A stretch of DNA of 64,000 bases from NCBI RefSeq assembly GCF_001050345.1, contig NZ_LFMW01000002.1, forward strand, positions 248,001 through 312,000. The letters are read 5' to 3'. This stretch comes from Pseudomonas fildesensis (GTDB lineage Bacteria; Pseudomonadota; Gammaproteobacteria; Pseudomonadales; Pseudomonadaceae). A program made the position numbers and the translations under genes. Below, in pieces: positions 17,065-26,045 of this stretch (the stretch's first letter is position 1; every line of letters starts with the position of its first letter). The notes under the pieces are model-generated. The model searched no databases, had not been told where the DNA came from, and worked only from the letters and a program-made list of their open reading frames with translations.

Positions 17065-17116
17065 GATCGTTCCCACGCTCTGCGTGGGAATGCATCCCGT
17101 GACGCTCTGCGTCACC
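17065..17116. repeat. REP element between atuE and atuF
   Basis: Copy of the same element as at 8119-8252: a CCCACGCTCTGCGTGGG palindrome followed by GTGACGCTCTGCGTCAC. A partial GATCGTTCCC repeat precedes it. It lies in the 171-base gap upstream of atuF and may limit read-through within the operon. Confidence 0.85.
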
Positions 17117-17178
17117 TTGCGCAGAGCTTAAGACAGGCGGCGAAATCGGCGTCGGGGGCTGGGAACGACCAGTCCGGT

Positions 17179-17946
17179 TCATCGAGCCCACCGAGGCTTA
17201 CGCTTCTGCACAAAAGCCTGAGTCCCCTCAATCCCCTCGACCCCAGTTACCGCCTCGGCAAACCACGCAGCCCCACGATCCAGTACAACCTCCAGCGGCT
17301 CATCCACGCTGGCCAACAACAGAGCCTTGGTCCGCCCATTCGCCCCCGGCGCACAGCGCAACACCTGGCCCAACACCTCATCCAACCGCTCCGCCAGTGC
17401 CTGCGAATCGGTCTCCACAAAATGCACCACCCCCAGCCGCCCAGCCTCAACTCCATCAAACCGCGCTGCCGTCAGCGCCAGCCGACGTGCCTGGGTCAGG
17501 CCAATACGCTTCACCACAAATGGCGCAATCTGCGCCGGCAACAATCCCAGGCTGGTCTCTGGCAAACCGAACTGCGCTTGGTGATCGGCAATGGCAACAT
17601 CACTCACACACGCCAGCCCGAACCCACCGCCCAGCACCGCGCCTTGCAGCACCACGATTACCACCTGCGGCAGCGCTTCTACGGCTTGCAGCAACGTGCC
17701 GAACGCCCGGTTCAACGCCTGCAACCCGTCCTTGCCGCCGGCCTTGACCATGTCCTTCACATCCGCCCCGGCACAAAAATGCCCACCTGCGCCGCTGATC
17801 ACCACGGCGCGCACCTGCGTGTCCAACTGCGCGAGCACTGTGCGTAATTCGCTGACCATCTCCAGGCTCATGGCGTTGCGGCTGTCGGGGCGATTGAGGG
17901 TGATGTGCAGCACACCGTTATGCGGTTCGAGCAGCAGGGTGTTCAT
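17179..17946 (-). CDS. atuE: Isohexenylglutaconyl-CoA hydratase (enoyl-CoA hydratase family)
   Basis: Crotonase-fold hydratase acting after geranyl-CoA carboxylase. The 255 residues start MNTLLLEPHNGVLHITLNRP and show the oxyanion-hole segments SGAGGHFCAGADVKDM and VLQGAVLGGGFGLACVSDVAIAD. The ATG overlaps the atuD stop as ATGA, so the two are coupled; the longer open frame upstream is the atuD shadow. Methylglutaconyl-CoA hydratase (LiuC) is the close alternative; cluster context favours AtuE. Confidence 0.87.
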   Translation of the reverse strand: MNTLLLEPHNGVLHITLNRPDSRNAMSLEMVSELRTVLAQLDTQVRAVVISGAGGHFCAGADVKDMVKAGGKDGLQALNRAFGTLLQAVEALPQVVIVVLQGAVLGGGFGLACVSDVAIADHQAQFGLPETSLGLLPAQIAPFVVKRIGLTQARRLALTAARFDGVEAGRLGVVHFVETDSQALAERLDEVLGQVLRCAPGANGRTKALLLASVDEPLEVVLDRGAAWFAEAVTGVEGIEGTQAFVQKRKPRWAR

Positions 17947-19100
17947 GACTTTTTCCCGGGCAGGGTGCCCATCAGTTTGCAGATGATGCCCAGCATGATT
18001 TCGTCGGCACCGCCGCCAATCGAGACCAGGCGTACATCGCGATAGGCGCGGGCCACCGGGTTGTCCCACATGAAGCCCATGCCACCCCAATATTGCAGGC
18101 AACTGTCGCTGACTTCGCGGCCCAGGCGCCCGGCCTTGAGCTTGGCCATGGAGGCCAGGCGCGTCACGTCCTGGCCTTTGATGTATTGCTCCGTGGCCTG
18201 GTAGACCAACGCGCGCAGGCATTCGATTTCGGTCGCCAGTTCGGCCAGGCGAAAGTGGATCACCTGGTTGTCGATCAGCGCCTTGCCGAAGGTTTGGCGC
18301 TCCTTGCAGTATTCGATGGTGCTGTCGATGCAGTACTCCAGGCCCTTGATCATATTGGCCGCGCCAAACAGGCGCTCCTCCTGGAACTGCAGCATCTGCA
18401 TCATGAAGCCCGCGCCTTCGTGGCCGATGCGGTTGCGCTGCGGCACGCGCACGCCGTCGAAAAACACCTGGGCGGTCTCCGAGCTGTGCATGCCGAGTTT
18501 TTCCAGGGGCGGGCTGACGCTGATGCCGGGGGTGTTCATCGGCACCATGATCAGCGACTTGTTGATGTGCGGCTTGTCATCCGACGTGTTGGCCAGCAGG
18601 CAGATAAAGTCGGCGCTGGGCGAGTTGGTGATCCACATTTTGCTGCCGTTGATCACGTAGTCGTCGCCGTCCTTGCGCGCTTGGGTTTTCAGCCCGGCTA
18701 CGTCGGAACCGGCACCGGTTTCCGAGACGCCGATGCAGCCGACTTGCTCGCCGCTGATGGCCGGGCGCAGGAATTCATCGCGCAGTTCATCAGAGCCGAA
18801 GCGGGCGAGGGCGGGGGTGCACATGTCAGTCTGCACGCCGATGGACATGGGGATGCCACCGCAGCGGATGGTGCCGAATTCTTCGGCGGCGACGATCGAG
18901 TAGCTGTAGTCCAGGCCCATGCCGCCAAATTTTTCCGGTTTGGAAATGCCCAGCAGGCCAAGGTCGCCGGCCTTGCGGAAAATGTCGTGGATGGGGAAGC
19001 GGCCGGCCTTTTCCCACTCGTCTACGTACGGGTTGATCTCGCGGTCGACGAAGGCGCGGACGGTGCGGCGCAGTTCCTGATGTTCCTGGGTAAAGATCAT
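17943..19100 (-). CDS. atuD: Acyl-CoA dehydrogenase (citronellyl-CoA dehydrogenase)
   Basis: FAD acyl-CoA dehydrogenase that introduces the double bond into citronellyl-CoA. The 385 residues have the usual N-terminal helical domain, IGVSETGAGSDVAGLKTQA and YVINGSKMWITN in the middle and QYWGGMGFMWDNPVARAYRDVRLVSIGGGADEIM (read as two segments, QYWGGMGFMWDN and YRDVRLVSIGGGADEIM) at the C-terminus. Coupled to atuE through the ATGA overlap. A REP element separates it from atuC. Confidence 0.87.
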   Translation of the reverse strand: MIFTQEHQELRRTVRAFVDREINPYVDEWEKAGRFPIHDIFRKAGDLGLLGISKPEKFGGMGLDYSYSIVAAEEFGTIRCGGIPMSIGVQTDMCTPALARFGSDELRDEFLRPAISGEQVGCIGVSETGAGSDVAGLKTQARKDGDDYVINGSKMWITNSPSADFICLLANTSDDKPHINKSLIMVPMNTPGISVSPPLEKLGMHSSETAQVFFDGVRVPQRNRIGHEGAGFMMQMLQFQEERLFGAANMIKGLEYCIDSTIEYCKERQTFGKALIDNQVIHFRLAELATEIECLRALVYQATEQYIKGQDVTRLASMAKLKAGRLGREVSDSCLQYWGGMGFMWDNPVARAYRDVRLVSIGGGADEIMLGIICKLMGTLPGKKS

Positions 19101-19120
19101 TTTTTATTGTGCTCCCATTG

Positions 19121-19171
19121 GGGACGCCGAGCGTCCCGGGCGGCATTCCCACGCAGAGCGTGGGAGCGATC
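19121..19171. repeat. REP element between atuC and atuD
   Basis: GGGACGCCGAGCGTCCC (19121-19137) and CCCACGCAGAGCGTGGG within 19143-19171, the inverse of the element at 17065-17116. It fills most of the 73-base gap between atuC and atuD. Confidence 0.85.
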
Positions 19172-19173
19172 AG

Positions 19174-20790
19174 TTAGAAACGCGCCACGCCGAAGGTGTT
19201 GGGCTGTAATTGCCGCACTTCAGCCTCATGACAGATATCCAGCAAGAACCCCAACAGCGTTCGGGTGTCCCGAGGATCTATCAGCCCGTCGTCCCACAAA
19301 CTGGCGCTGCCATACAGCGCAGTGGACTGGCTGTCGAGCTTCTGCGCGGTGACCTGTTCCAGCATGTCCAGCATTTTGGGGTCGGGCACCAGGCCGTCTT
19401 TCAACTGTTTGGCCTCGGTGACGATCCGCAGCACCTTGCCCGCCTGCGCACCGCCCATCACTGCCGTGCGGCTGTTGGGCCAGGCGAAGATAAAGCGCGG
19501 GTCGAGGCCACGCCCGCACATCGCATAGTTGCCGGCGCCGTATGAGCCGCCGACCACCACGGTCAGTTTAGGCACCCGCGCATTGGCCACCGCCTGAATC
19601 AACTTCGCGCCGTGCTTGATCACCCCTTGCTGCTCTGACTCGGTGCCGACCATAAAACCCGTGGTGTTGTGCAGGAACAGCAGCGGCGTGCGGCTCTGGT
19701 CGCACAGCTGGATAAACTGCGCGGCCTTGCTCGCACCCTTTGGCGTGATCGGGCCGTTATTGCCGATCACGCCGACCGCCCGGCCCTGGATGTGCAGGTG
19801 GCCGCAAACGGTGTGCGGGTCGAACTCGCCCTTGAATTCGAGGAAGTTGGAAGCGTCTGCCAGCCGCGCGAGGATTTCGCGTACGTCGTAGGGCTTTTTC
19901 GGGTCAGAAGGGATCAGCCCCAGCAGCTCGTCGATGGGGTACAGCGGCTCGGCATAGGTACGTTTTACTGCGAGCGGTAGGCGATCGTCCCACGGCAGCA
20001 AGCTGACAATCTCGCGCACGATGCGCACGCCATCGGCGTCGTTTTCCGCCAGGTACTCGGCGGTGCCGGCGACCTGCGCGTGCATCTCGGCGCCGCCCAG
20101 TTCTTCATCGGTGGCGACTTCACCGGTGGCGGCCTTGAGCAGCGGCGGGCCGGCGAGGAACAGCTTGGCCTTGCCGCGCACCACCACCACGTAGTCCGAC
20201 AGCCCCGGCTGATACGCGCCGCCCGCCGTGGCCGAGCCGTGCACCACGGTGATCTGCGGCAAGCCCATGGCCGACATGCGCGCCTGGTTGGCAAAACTGC
20301 GCGCGCCTTCGACGAAAATCTCGGCGGCGTAATTGAGGTTGGCGCCGCCGCTCTCGGCGAGGGTCACCACCGGCAGTTTGTTCTCCAGGGCGATCTGTTG
20401 CAGGCGCAGGGATTTTTTCAGGCCAGAGGGAGAAATCGTCCCGCCCTTGATCGCGCTGTTGTTCGCCACGACCAGCATGCGTACGCCGCTGACGTAGCCG
20501 ATGCCGGCGATCAACCCGCCGCCGGCGGCGCTGCCGTCCTTGTCATCGTGCAGTTTGTAGCCGGCCAGGCTGGCCAGTTCGAGGAACGGCGCGCCAGGGT
20601 CGAGCAACAAGTTGAGGCGCTCGCGCGGCAGCAGTTGCCCGCGTTTGTCGAATTTTGGTTTGGCGTCCTGGGCCTTGGTCAGCAGGTTCTGCTCCAGCTG
20701 GCGCAGGTGTTGAATCGCCGCCAGCATTGCTTCGCGGTTTTGCGCGAAGGCCGGGCTGTGGGAGTCGATCAGGCTTTCAATCAGCGGCAT
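19174..20790 (-). CDS. atuC: Geranyl-CoA carboxylase, carboxyltransferase beta subunit
   Basis: Biotin-independent carboxyltransferase subunit, partner of AtuF. The 538 residues hold both halves of an acyl-CoA carboxyltransferase: N-terminal with SAAGGGLIAGIGYVSG, AESGGANL and HGSATAGGAYQPGLSDYVV, C-terminal with GNNGPITPKGASKAAQFIQ, NTTGFMVG and VVGGSYGAGNYAMCGRG. It lies 3 bases after the atuB stop. LiuB-type methylcrotonyl-CoA carboxylase is the family alternative. Confidence 0.88.
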   Translation of the reverse strand: MPLIESLIDSHSPAFAQNREAMLAAIQHLRQLEQNLLTKAQDAKPKFDKRGQLLPRERLNLLLDPGAPFLELASLAGYKLHDDKDGSAAGGGLIAGIGYVSGVRMLVVANNSAIKGGTISPSGLKKSLRLQQIALENKLPVVTLAESGGANLNYAAEIFVEGARSFANQARMSAMGLPQITVVHGSATAGGAYQPGLSDYVVVVRGKAKLFLAGPPLLKAATGEVATDEELGGAEMHAQVAGTAEYLAENDADGVRIVREIVSLLPWDDRLPLAVKRTYAEPLYPIDELLGLIPSDPKKPYDVREILARLADASNFLEFKGEFDPHTVCGHLHIQGRAVGVIGNNGPITPKGASKAAQFIQLCDQSRTPLLFLHNTTGFMVGTESEQQGVIKHGAKLIQAVANARVPKLTVVVGGSYGAGNYAMCGRGLDPRFIFAWPNSRTAVMGGAQAGKVLRIVTEAKQLKDGLVPDPKMLDMLEQVTAQKLDSQSTALYGSASLWDDGLIDPRDTRTLLGFLLDICHEAEVRQLQPNTFGVARF

Positions 20791-20793
20791 GGG

Positions 20794-21681
20794 TTATTGC
20801 TCCGCCTTGAGCACATCGGGCAGGTATGCGCGGTGGAAGCCGTTGAACGGTTTGCTCGCAGGTTGCGCCTTGTGCAGCGGCCAGGCGCGGCTGCCCAGGC
20901 TGGCGGCACCGTCGATGCGCAGGGTGCTGCCGCTGATGAAGGCAGCGGCGGGACTGAGCAGGAACACGATGGCCGCGCTGACTTCCGATTCGGTGCCGAT
21001 TCGCTTGAGCGGCACGTGTTCGCGCAGTGTGGGGATCACCGCCTTGAATGCGCCTTCGTAGGTGTCCATGCCGCTGGAGGCAATCCAGCCAGGCGCCACG
21101 GCGTTGACCCGCACCCCGGCGTAGCCCCACTCGACTGCGGCAGTCTTGGTGAAGTTGTCCATGCCCGACCGCGCGGCGCCCGAGTGGCCCATGCCGGGCA
21201 TGCCGCCCCACATGTCGGCAAGCATGTTGACGATGGCGCCGCCTGATGTTCCCAAAGAAGGCTTGCTCATCGACTGATTGAACACTTCCCGCGCCATCAG
21301 GAAACCGCCGACCAGGTTGGTGCGCAGCACGGTTTCAAAGCCCTTTTGATTGATCGAGGCCAGCGGTGACGGGTACTGGCCGCCTGCATTGTTGACCAGG
21401 CCGTGGATCGGGCCGTGCTCGTTAATAATCTGGGTGACCAGCGCTTTCACCGCCTCTTCATCGCGGATATCGCAGGCCTGCCAATCGGCGTTGCCGCCGT
21501 CTTCCGCGATTTCCGCCGCGACCGCCTGCAGCTTTTCCGGCTTGCGCCCCACCAGGATGACGTGGGCGCCGAGGGCCGCCAATTCATGGGCGGTGCAGCG
21601 GCCAATACCGCTGCCGCCGCCGGTGATAATCACGGTGTGGCCCTGGAACAGGTCGGCTTTGAAAATCGAGTCGAAAGCCAC
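20794..21681 (-). CDS. atuB: Short-chain dehydrogenase AtuB
   Basis: Classical SDR of 295 residues with the Rossmann motif TGGGSGIG near the N-terminus, NNAGGQYPSPL in place of the usual NNAG, and an active-site region whose usual YxxxK motif is replaced around GHSGAARSGMDNFTKTAAVEWG. Proposed to act in citronellol/citronellal oxidation or a later alcohol step in the atu pathway. The C-terminal extension (AQPASKPFNGFHRAYLPDV) is unusual for SDRs. Twelve bases separate it from atuA. Confidence 0.83.
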   Translation of the reverse strand: MAFDSIFKADLFQGHTVIITGGGSGIGRCTAHELAALGAHVILVGRKPEKLQAVAAEIAEDGGNADWQACDIRDEEAVKALVTQIINEHGPIHGLVNNAGGQYPSPLASINQKGFETVLRTNLVGGFLMAREVFNQSMSKPSLGTSGGAIVNMLADMWGGMPGMGHSGAARSGMDNFTKTAAVEWGYAGVRVNAVAPGWIASSGMDTYEGAFKAVIPTLREHVPLKRIGTESEVSAAIVFLLSPAAAFISGSTLRIDGAASLGSRAWPLHKAQPASKPFNGFHRAYLPDVLKAEQ

Positions 21682-21693
21682 GGCAACGCTCCT

Positions 21694-23472
21694 TCAGATG
21701 AGTTGATCTGCGATGTGTTGCGGTACGGCAATGGGGATTTCCAGCAGTTGCTGGGCGAAGGCCTTGCCCTGGGGGTCGATGCGCAGGCTGGCGATACCGC
21801 CGCCACCCAGAGCGTTTTCCAGCAGGAAATTCAGGCTGTGGCTGCCGGGTAAATACCAGCGTTCGACACGGCCGTGGATAGGGTCGAGTAAGTGGCCCAT
21901 CCAGTCGACGATCACTTCCGGGGTCAGCGCTTCGGCGATCCACGGCAGGTACTCGGGGTGGCGGGCGATCACCCCGATATTGCTGTGGTTGCCCTTGTCA
22001 CCGGAGCGCGCCACGGCCAGTTTCACCAAAGGCACGCTGGCATCGGCGCGGCCTTGGGGTTTGGGTGGCTCGATGGGGGCGGCCGGAGTGAGCATCGGGG
22101 CCGAGGCGGGTAGCTCAATGGCGTGTTGCTCGCCCTGGAAATCGATGACCGGTGCACAGCAAGATTTGTCGATCAGGAACGAAAACAGCCGAATCAGCGG
22201 ATACACCGTCGGCCGCCCGCCGACGATTCCAGTCAGCCCCGGTGCCATGCCGGTGGCCGCCTGGGCAATCTCGCGGGCGAACAGCACCAGCGCCTGTTTG
22301 TTCGGGTGGCGCACCGCCAACTTCACCACCACTTCGCGGCAGTCCCTGCGCTGGGCGTGAGCGCCGTAGGTGGCTTCGCTGCCGAGCAGCTCGATATTCA
22401 CCTCGGTGTAGGGTGCCCAGCCGTGTTGGCTGAATAGTTCGGAGGTCTTGTTGATGATCGCCTGGCTGACCCGCTCGGCCTTGGCCACGGCGTCGATCCC
22501 GGCGATCAGGCAACTGGCCGTGCAACGGAAGCCGTCCGGGTAAGTGGCGCTGACCTTGTACTGATCGGTGGGCGGCAAGCCTTTGGCGCCGTGCAGGCGC
22601 ACGCTGTGTTTGCCCTGCTGCTGCAACTTCACCTGGCTGAAATCGCAGATCACGTCGGGCAGCAAATAGGCGCGCGGGTCGCCGATCTCATACAGCAGTT
22701 GTTCGGCCACGCTGAGTTCGCTGATCAGCCCGCCGCTGCCGTCGACTTTGTTCACGGTGAACTGGCCGTCGGCGCTGACTTCGACGATGGGGAAGCCGAT
22801 GTGCTCGTAGTCCGGCACGTCGCGCCAATCGGTGAAGTTGCCGCCGGTGCACTGTGCGCCGCATTCGATAATGTGCCCGGCCAGTGCGGCTTGGGCGAGG
22901 TGATCGTAGTCCTGCCACGACCAGTTGAATTCATGCACCAGTGCCGCGCTGACCACTGCGCTGTCGACCACCCGACCTGTGATGACGATATCGGCGCCCA
23001 GTTCCAGCGCTGCCGCAATGCCCGGCGCGCCGAGGTAAGCGTTGGCGGACACGCACATCGGCGGCAGTTGCGCACCGTTGAACATGTCGGTAATGCCGTG
23101 CATTTTTTTGAGTTGGGATTGCAGGTCATCGCCCAGCAGCACGGCGATTTTCAGGGGGATTTTCGCCTTGTCGCAGGCAGCTTGCAGGGCGGTGGCGCAG
23201 GCCTGGGGGTTGATGCCGCCGGCGTTGCTGATCACGCGAATGCCCTGGCGCTGGATATCGGCGAGCAGCGGTATGAGCACCTCGACGAAATCCGTGGCGT
23301 AGCCGGCGTGGGGGTCTTTCATTCGCGCACCGGCGAGGATCGACATAGTGACTTCCGCCAGGTAGTCGAACACCAGGAAATCCAGCGCGCCGCCGTGCAC
23401 CAACTGGGCGGCGGCGGTGCAGGTGTCGCCCCAGAAGGCACTGGCGCAGCCGATACGAACCGTCTTGCTCAT
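21694..23472 (-). CDS. atuA: AtuA family protein (DUF1446)
   Basis: First gene of the acyclic terpene cluster; the biochemical step is not firmly known. The 592 residues match the AtuA family: N-terminal [21 protein letters not shown], central [14 protein letters not shown], and a C-terminal section ([20 protein letters not shown]) that in other genomes is a separate small protein. The ATG at 23472 follows GAGGAAGGA. The promoter region shared with atuR carries the paired operators, so this gene is the direct repression target. Confidence 0.9.
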   Translation of the reverse strand: MSKTVRIGCASAFWGDTCTAAAQLVHGGALDFLVFDYLAEVTMSILAGARMKDPHAGYATDFVEVLIPLLADIQRQGIRVISNAGGINPQACATALQAACDKAKIPLKIAVLLGDDLQSQLKKMHGITDMFNGAQLPPMCVSANAYLGAPGIAAALELGADIVITGRVVDSAVVSAALVHEFNWSWQDYDHLAQAALAGHIIECGAQCTGGNFTDWRDVPDYEHIGFPIVEVSADGQFTVNKVDGSGGLISELSVAEQLLYEIGDPRAYLLPDVICDFSQVKLQQQGKHSVRLHGAKGLPPTDQYKVSATYPDGFRCTASCLIAGIDAVAKAERVSQAIINKTSELFSQHGWAPYTEVNIELLGSEATYGAHAQRRDCREVVVKLAVRHPNKQALVLFAREIAQAATGMAPGLTGIVGGRPTVYPLIRLFSFLIDKSCCAPVIDFQGEQHAIELPASAPMLTPAAPIEPPKPQGRADASVPLVKLAVARSGDKGNHSNIGVIARHPEYLPWIAEALTPEVIVDWMGHLLDPIHGRVERWYLPGSHSLNFLLENALGGGGIASLRIDPQGKAFAQQLLEIPIAVPQHIADQLI

Positions 23473-23508
23473 GAGAAATCCTTCCTCGAATGGCTGGCAA
23501 CGAGACTA

Positions 23509-23567
23509 CCAAGCAAGCGCTTGGTTTGTAAACTGCGGATACAAGTTTTAGCCAAGCGCTTGCTTGG
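23509..23567. promoter_or_regulatory. Paired AtuR operators between atuA and atuR
   Basis: CCAAGCAAGCGCTTGG at 23509-23524 recurs as an exact reverse complement at 23552-23567; each contains the palindromic core CAAGCGCTTG. AtuR of P. aeruginosa is known to bind two 13-bp inverted repeats in the atuA-atuR intergenic region, and the 13-base cores here (23511-23523, 23553-23565) fit that arrangement. The centre-to-centre spacing of 43 bases is about four helical turns, so both dimers would face the same side. Confidence 0.88.
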
Positions 23568-23625
23568 GTGGCGGCCACAGCCTAAATTGCCGGCCAAGAC
23601 GTCCGTAGAAGTGAAGGAGAGCAGC

Positions 23626-24249
23626 ATGGATGAGCACAATGCCCTGCGGGTGATGCGCACCATGGTCGACGCCGGCCAATTGACCGACCCCGACAGTGCC
23701 CGGGGCAAGTTGCTGCAAACTGCGGCTCACCTGTTTCGCAACAAGGGTTTTGAGCGCACCACGGTGCGTGACTTGGCGAGTGCCGTGGGCATCCAGTCCG
23801 GCAGCATCTTTCATCACTTCAAGAGCAAGGACGAGATCCTGCGCGCGGTGATGGAAGAAACCATCCACTACAACACCGCGATGATGCGCGCTTCGCTGGA
23901 GGAGGCGAGCAACGTGCGCGAGCGCGTGCTGGCGCTGATTCGCTGTGAATTGCAGTCGATCATGGGCGGCAGCGGCGAGGCCATGGCGGTGCTGGTGTAC
24001 GAATGGCGCTCGCTGTCGGCCGACGGCCAGGCCCAGGTGCTGGCCCTGCGTGATGTGTATGAAGAAATCTGGCTGCAGGTGCTGGGCGAGGCCAAGGCCG
24101 CGGGGTATATCAGGGGCGATGTGTTTATCACCCGGCGCTTTCTGACCGGGGCCCTGTCGTGGACCACTACGTGGTTTCGCGCGCAGGGCAGCCTGACCCT
24201 CGAACAACTGGCCGAAGAAGCTCTATTGATGGTTTTGAAGGCCGATTGA
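23626..24249 (+). CDS. atuR: TetR-family repressor AtuR
   Basis: Repressor of the atu genes, divergent from atuA. The 207 residues have a TetR HTH at about 27-75 (RGKLLQTAAHLFRNKGFERTTVRDLASAVG, read as GKLLQTAAHLFRNKGFERTT then VRDLASAVG, and SGSIFHHFKSKDEIL) and an all-helical ligand domain with no other recognisable motif. The ATG follows GAAGGAGA. The open frame upstream, which reads across atuA antisense, is rejected. The ligand is expected to be a pathway CoA ester. Confidence 0.9.
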   Translation: MDEHNALRVMRTMVDAGQLTDPDSARGKLLQTAAHLFRNKGFERTTVRDLASAVGIQSGSIFHHFKSKDEILRAVMEETIHYNTAMMRASLEEASNVRERVLALIRCELQSIMGGSGEAMAVLVYEWRSLSADGQAQVLALRDVYEEIWLQVLGEAKAAGYIRGDVFITRRFLTGALSWTTTWFRAQGSLTLEQLAEEALLMVLKAD

Positions 24250-24342
24250 GGCGCAAGCTATTAATTTTCCGGTGGAAAGTTGTCTCGCCAGACAAAAACG
24301 CCTAGCTTATCGCCATCAGAGTATTCAACGGTGCGTGCCTCA

Positions 24343-25131
24343 ATGTTTTCGCCATGGCGGCTGGCTGCAGGACTTACTTTATGGGCACTGGGCACCGCAG
24401 GGTGGATGCCGGCTTCGGCTGCGCAATTGGTGCGCATCGGCGCCGCGCATTTTCCGCCCTACACCGTGCGGCCCGAGCAGGGCGCCGACACCGGTTTGCT
24501 GCCGCAATTGGTCGAAGCCCTGAACGCCTCGCAAACCGACTATCAGTTTGTGCTGGTCCCCACCTCCATTCCTCGGCGCTTTCGCGATTTCGAGCAGGGC
24601 CGGATCGACATGGCCATCTTCGAAAACCCCGACTGGGGTTGGCAGGAAATTGCCCACACCACCGTCGACATGGGCCTGGAAGACGCGGAAATTTTCGTCG
24701 CCCAGCGTAAGCACGGTCGCGACCAAAGCTATTTCGCCGACCTTACCGGCAAACGCCTGGCGGTGTTCAGCGGTTACCACTACGCCTTCGCCGACTTCAA
24801 TCCCGACCCCAAGTACTTGGCTGAGCGCTTCAACGCCACGTTGACTTACTCCCATGACAGCAACTTGCTGATGGTCGCGCGCGGGCGTGCGGATATCGCG
24901 CTGGTAACCCGCTCGTACTTGAGTGACTTCATGGTGCGCAATGCCGAGATGGCGGGGGAGTTGATGGTCTCGGAACGCATTGACCAGGTGTATCACCATT
25001 ACGCCTTGCTGCGGCCCAAGGCACCGATCACCGGGTCGGCATTTGCCGAGTTGCTCAAGCGTTTGCGGGATAACGGCGAGATGCTGAAGATTTTCGAGCC
25101 GTATCGCATTGATGTAATGCCGGCGCTCTAA
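24343..25131 (+). CDS. Periplasmic substrate-binding protein, SBP_bac_3-like
   Basis: Extracellular solute-binding protein, family 3 type, 262 residues. The N-terminus is a signal peptide (MFSPWRLAAGLTLWALGTAGWMPASAA) followed by QLVRIGAAHFPPYTVRPEQ, the usual start of a mature binding domain. There is no permease or ATPase gene beside it, so it may work with a distant transporter or as a sensor. The start is uncertain: the frame is open from a TTG at 24280, but the ATG at 24343 gives a proper signal peptide. Ligand unknown. Confidence 0.75.
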   Translation: MFSPWRLAAGLTLWALGTAGWMPASAAQLVRIGAAHFPPYTVRPEQGADTGLLPQLVEALNASQTDYQFVLVPTSIPRRFRDFEQGRIDMAIFENPDWGWQEIAHTTVDMGLEDAEIFVAQRKHGRDQSYFADLTGKRLAVFSGYHYAFADFNPDPKYLAERFNATLTYSHDSNLLMVARGRADIALVTRSYLSDFMVRNAEMAGELMVSERIDQVYHHYALLRPKAPITGSAFAELLKRLRDNGEMLKIFEPYRIDVMPAL

Positions 25132-25148
25132 CGTCAAAACAGAGATCT

Positions 25149-25179
25149 CAATGTGGGAGGGGGCAAGCCCCCCACATTG
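25149..25179. repeat. GC-rich hairpin between convergent genes
   Basis: CAATGTGGG (25149-25157) and CCCACATTG (25171-25179) enclose a further GGGGC/GCCCC pairing. Located between the convergent binding-protein gene and pvdS, it could terminate both. It is a repeat type common in P. fluorescens-group intergenic regions. Confidence 0.75.
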
Positions 25180-25193
25180 GACTTGCGCTGTTT

Positions 25194-25745
25194 TCAGACC
25201 CGGCGCGCAAACGTGTCGCTGTGGTTACCCGAGACCTTGCGACAATGCACCAGCGCGTCGCGAATCATGAAGTTCACCAGCGTCGGCGAGACGCCCAATT
25301 CCTTGGCGATGTCCTTTTGCGGCACGCCGTGCAGGCGATACATCTCGAACGCATAACGGGTGCGCTGCGGCAGCTCTGTCAGGGCGTCGGCGATGTTTTC
25401 CAGGGTGTTGAAATTGATGTGGGAGGTTTCCGGTGAAGCGCCGTGAATAACCACATTCAAGCCTTCCTCTTCCGTCCCGGAGTATTTGAGCTCCAGGGCC
25501 TGCTTACGGTAGTGATCGATCGCCAGGTTGCGCACGATCTGGAACAGATAACTCAGTTGGGCCTTGAACGATGACGTAATCGTCGGCGCCGATTGCAGCC
25601 GAAAGTAGGCGTCCTGCACTACGTCTTCGGCACGGGAGCGGCACCCGGTAATGCGCGCCGCGATCTTCACCAGAATCAGCCGATTGTCGACGAATGCCTG
25701 GAGAAGCGGTGAGTCGCACCTGCCTGTGGATACTTGTTCCGTCAT
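25194..25745 (-). CDS. pvdS: Extracytoplasmic-function sigma factor PvdS
   Basis: Iron-starvation sigma factor that switches on pyoverdine genes. The 183 residues have sigma region 2 (FVDNRLILVKIAARITGC, AEDVVQDAYFRLQSA, LFQIVRNLAIDHYRKQ) and region 4 (LPQRTRYAFEMYRLHGVPQKDIAKELG as LPQRTRYAFEMYRLHG, VPQKDIAKELG). The sequence is close to known PvdS over its whole length. The ATG at 25745 is preferred (AAGGTG 7 bases upstream); a GTG at 25754 is in frame. Promoter with Fur-type site at 25816-25844; targets at 25913, 51416 and 52945. Confidence 0.97.
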   Translation of the reverse strand: MTEQVSTGRCDSPLLQAFVDNRLILVKIAARITGCRSRAEDVVQDAYFRLQSAPTITSSFKAQLSYLFQIVRNLAIDHYRKQALELKYSGTEEEGLNVVIHGASPETSHINFNTLENIADALTELPQRTRYAFEMYRLHGVPQKDIAKELGVSPTLVNFMIRDALVHCRKVSGNHSDTFARRV

Positions 25746-25815
25746 GGAAATCACCTTGTCGCTAAAGAGGTTTGGGGAGGGCGTCCTTGCTGAGGCCTCC
25801 TACACATCGGGCAAC

Positions 25816-25844
25816 AAATTATGCTTAATGATAATGATTGTCAA
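25816..25844 (-). promoter_or_regulatory. pvdS promoter with overlapping Fur box
   Basis: On the minus strand TTGACA (25844-25839) is followed after 17 bases by TAATTT (25821-25816). The 19 bases 25824-25842 match the Fur consensus (GATAATGATAATCATTATC) at 15 positions and fill the spacer, so Fe-Fur would block polymerase directly. This is the standard iron control of pvdS. A CATAAT -10 two bases nearer to the -35 (15-base spacer) is the alternative. Confidence 0.85.
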
Positions 25845-25912
25845 ATGAGAAGACGAAGTAATCTTATGCCTTCTTGTAAGGTGTGAACCACGTCTCGCTT
25901 GTCCCGGGCGAC

Positions 25913-25936
25913 TAATTATTTGCCCGCTCCGTCCGT
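25913..25936 (+). promoter_or_regulatory. Candidate PvdS promoter (IS box) for pvdG-pvdL
   Basis: TAATT (25913-25917), 16 bases, then CGT (25934-25936) matches the iron-starvation box TAAAT-N16-CGT with one mismatch. It ends 109 bases before the pvdG ATG. The same variant sits before the mbtH-like gene at 52945. Confidence 0.72.
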
Positions 25937-26045
25937 TCTCATGGGTGACAGGTACGTTAAAAACGGCCATGGATCAGCACCCGCAGGAGGGCGAAATGGG
26001 TTTCTATCGTGCATACAGCGTGTTTCAGTTTGGCGTCCTCGAGCG

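Noticed and set aside
22591..23625. Long N-terminal extension of atuR
   Set aside because: It would read antisense through atuA and across the operators; the ATG at 23626 has a good ribosome site and begins the TetR-like protein.
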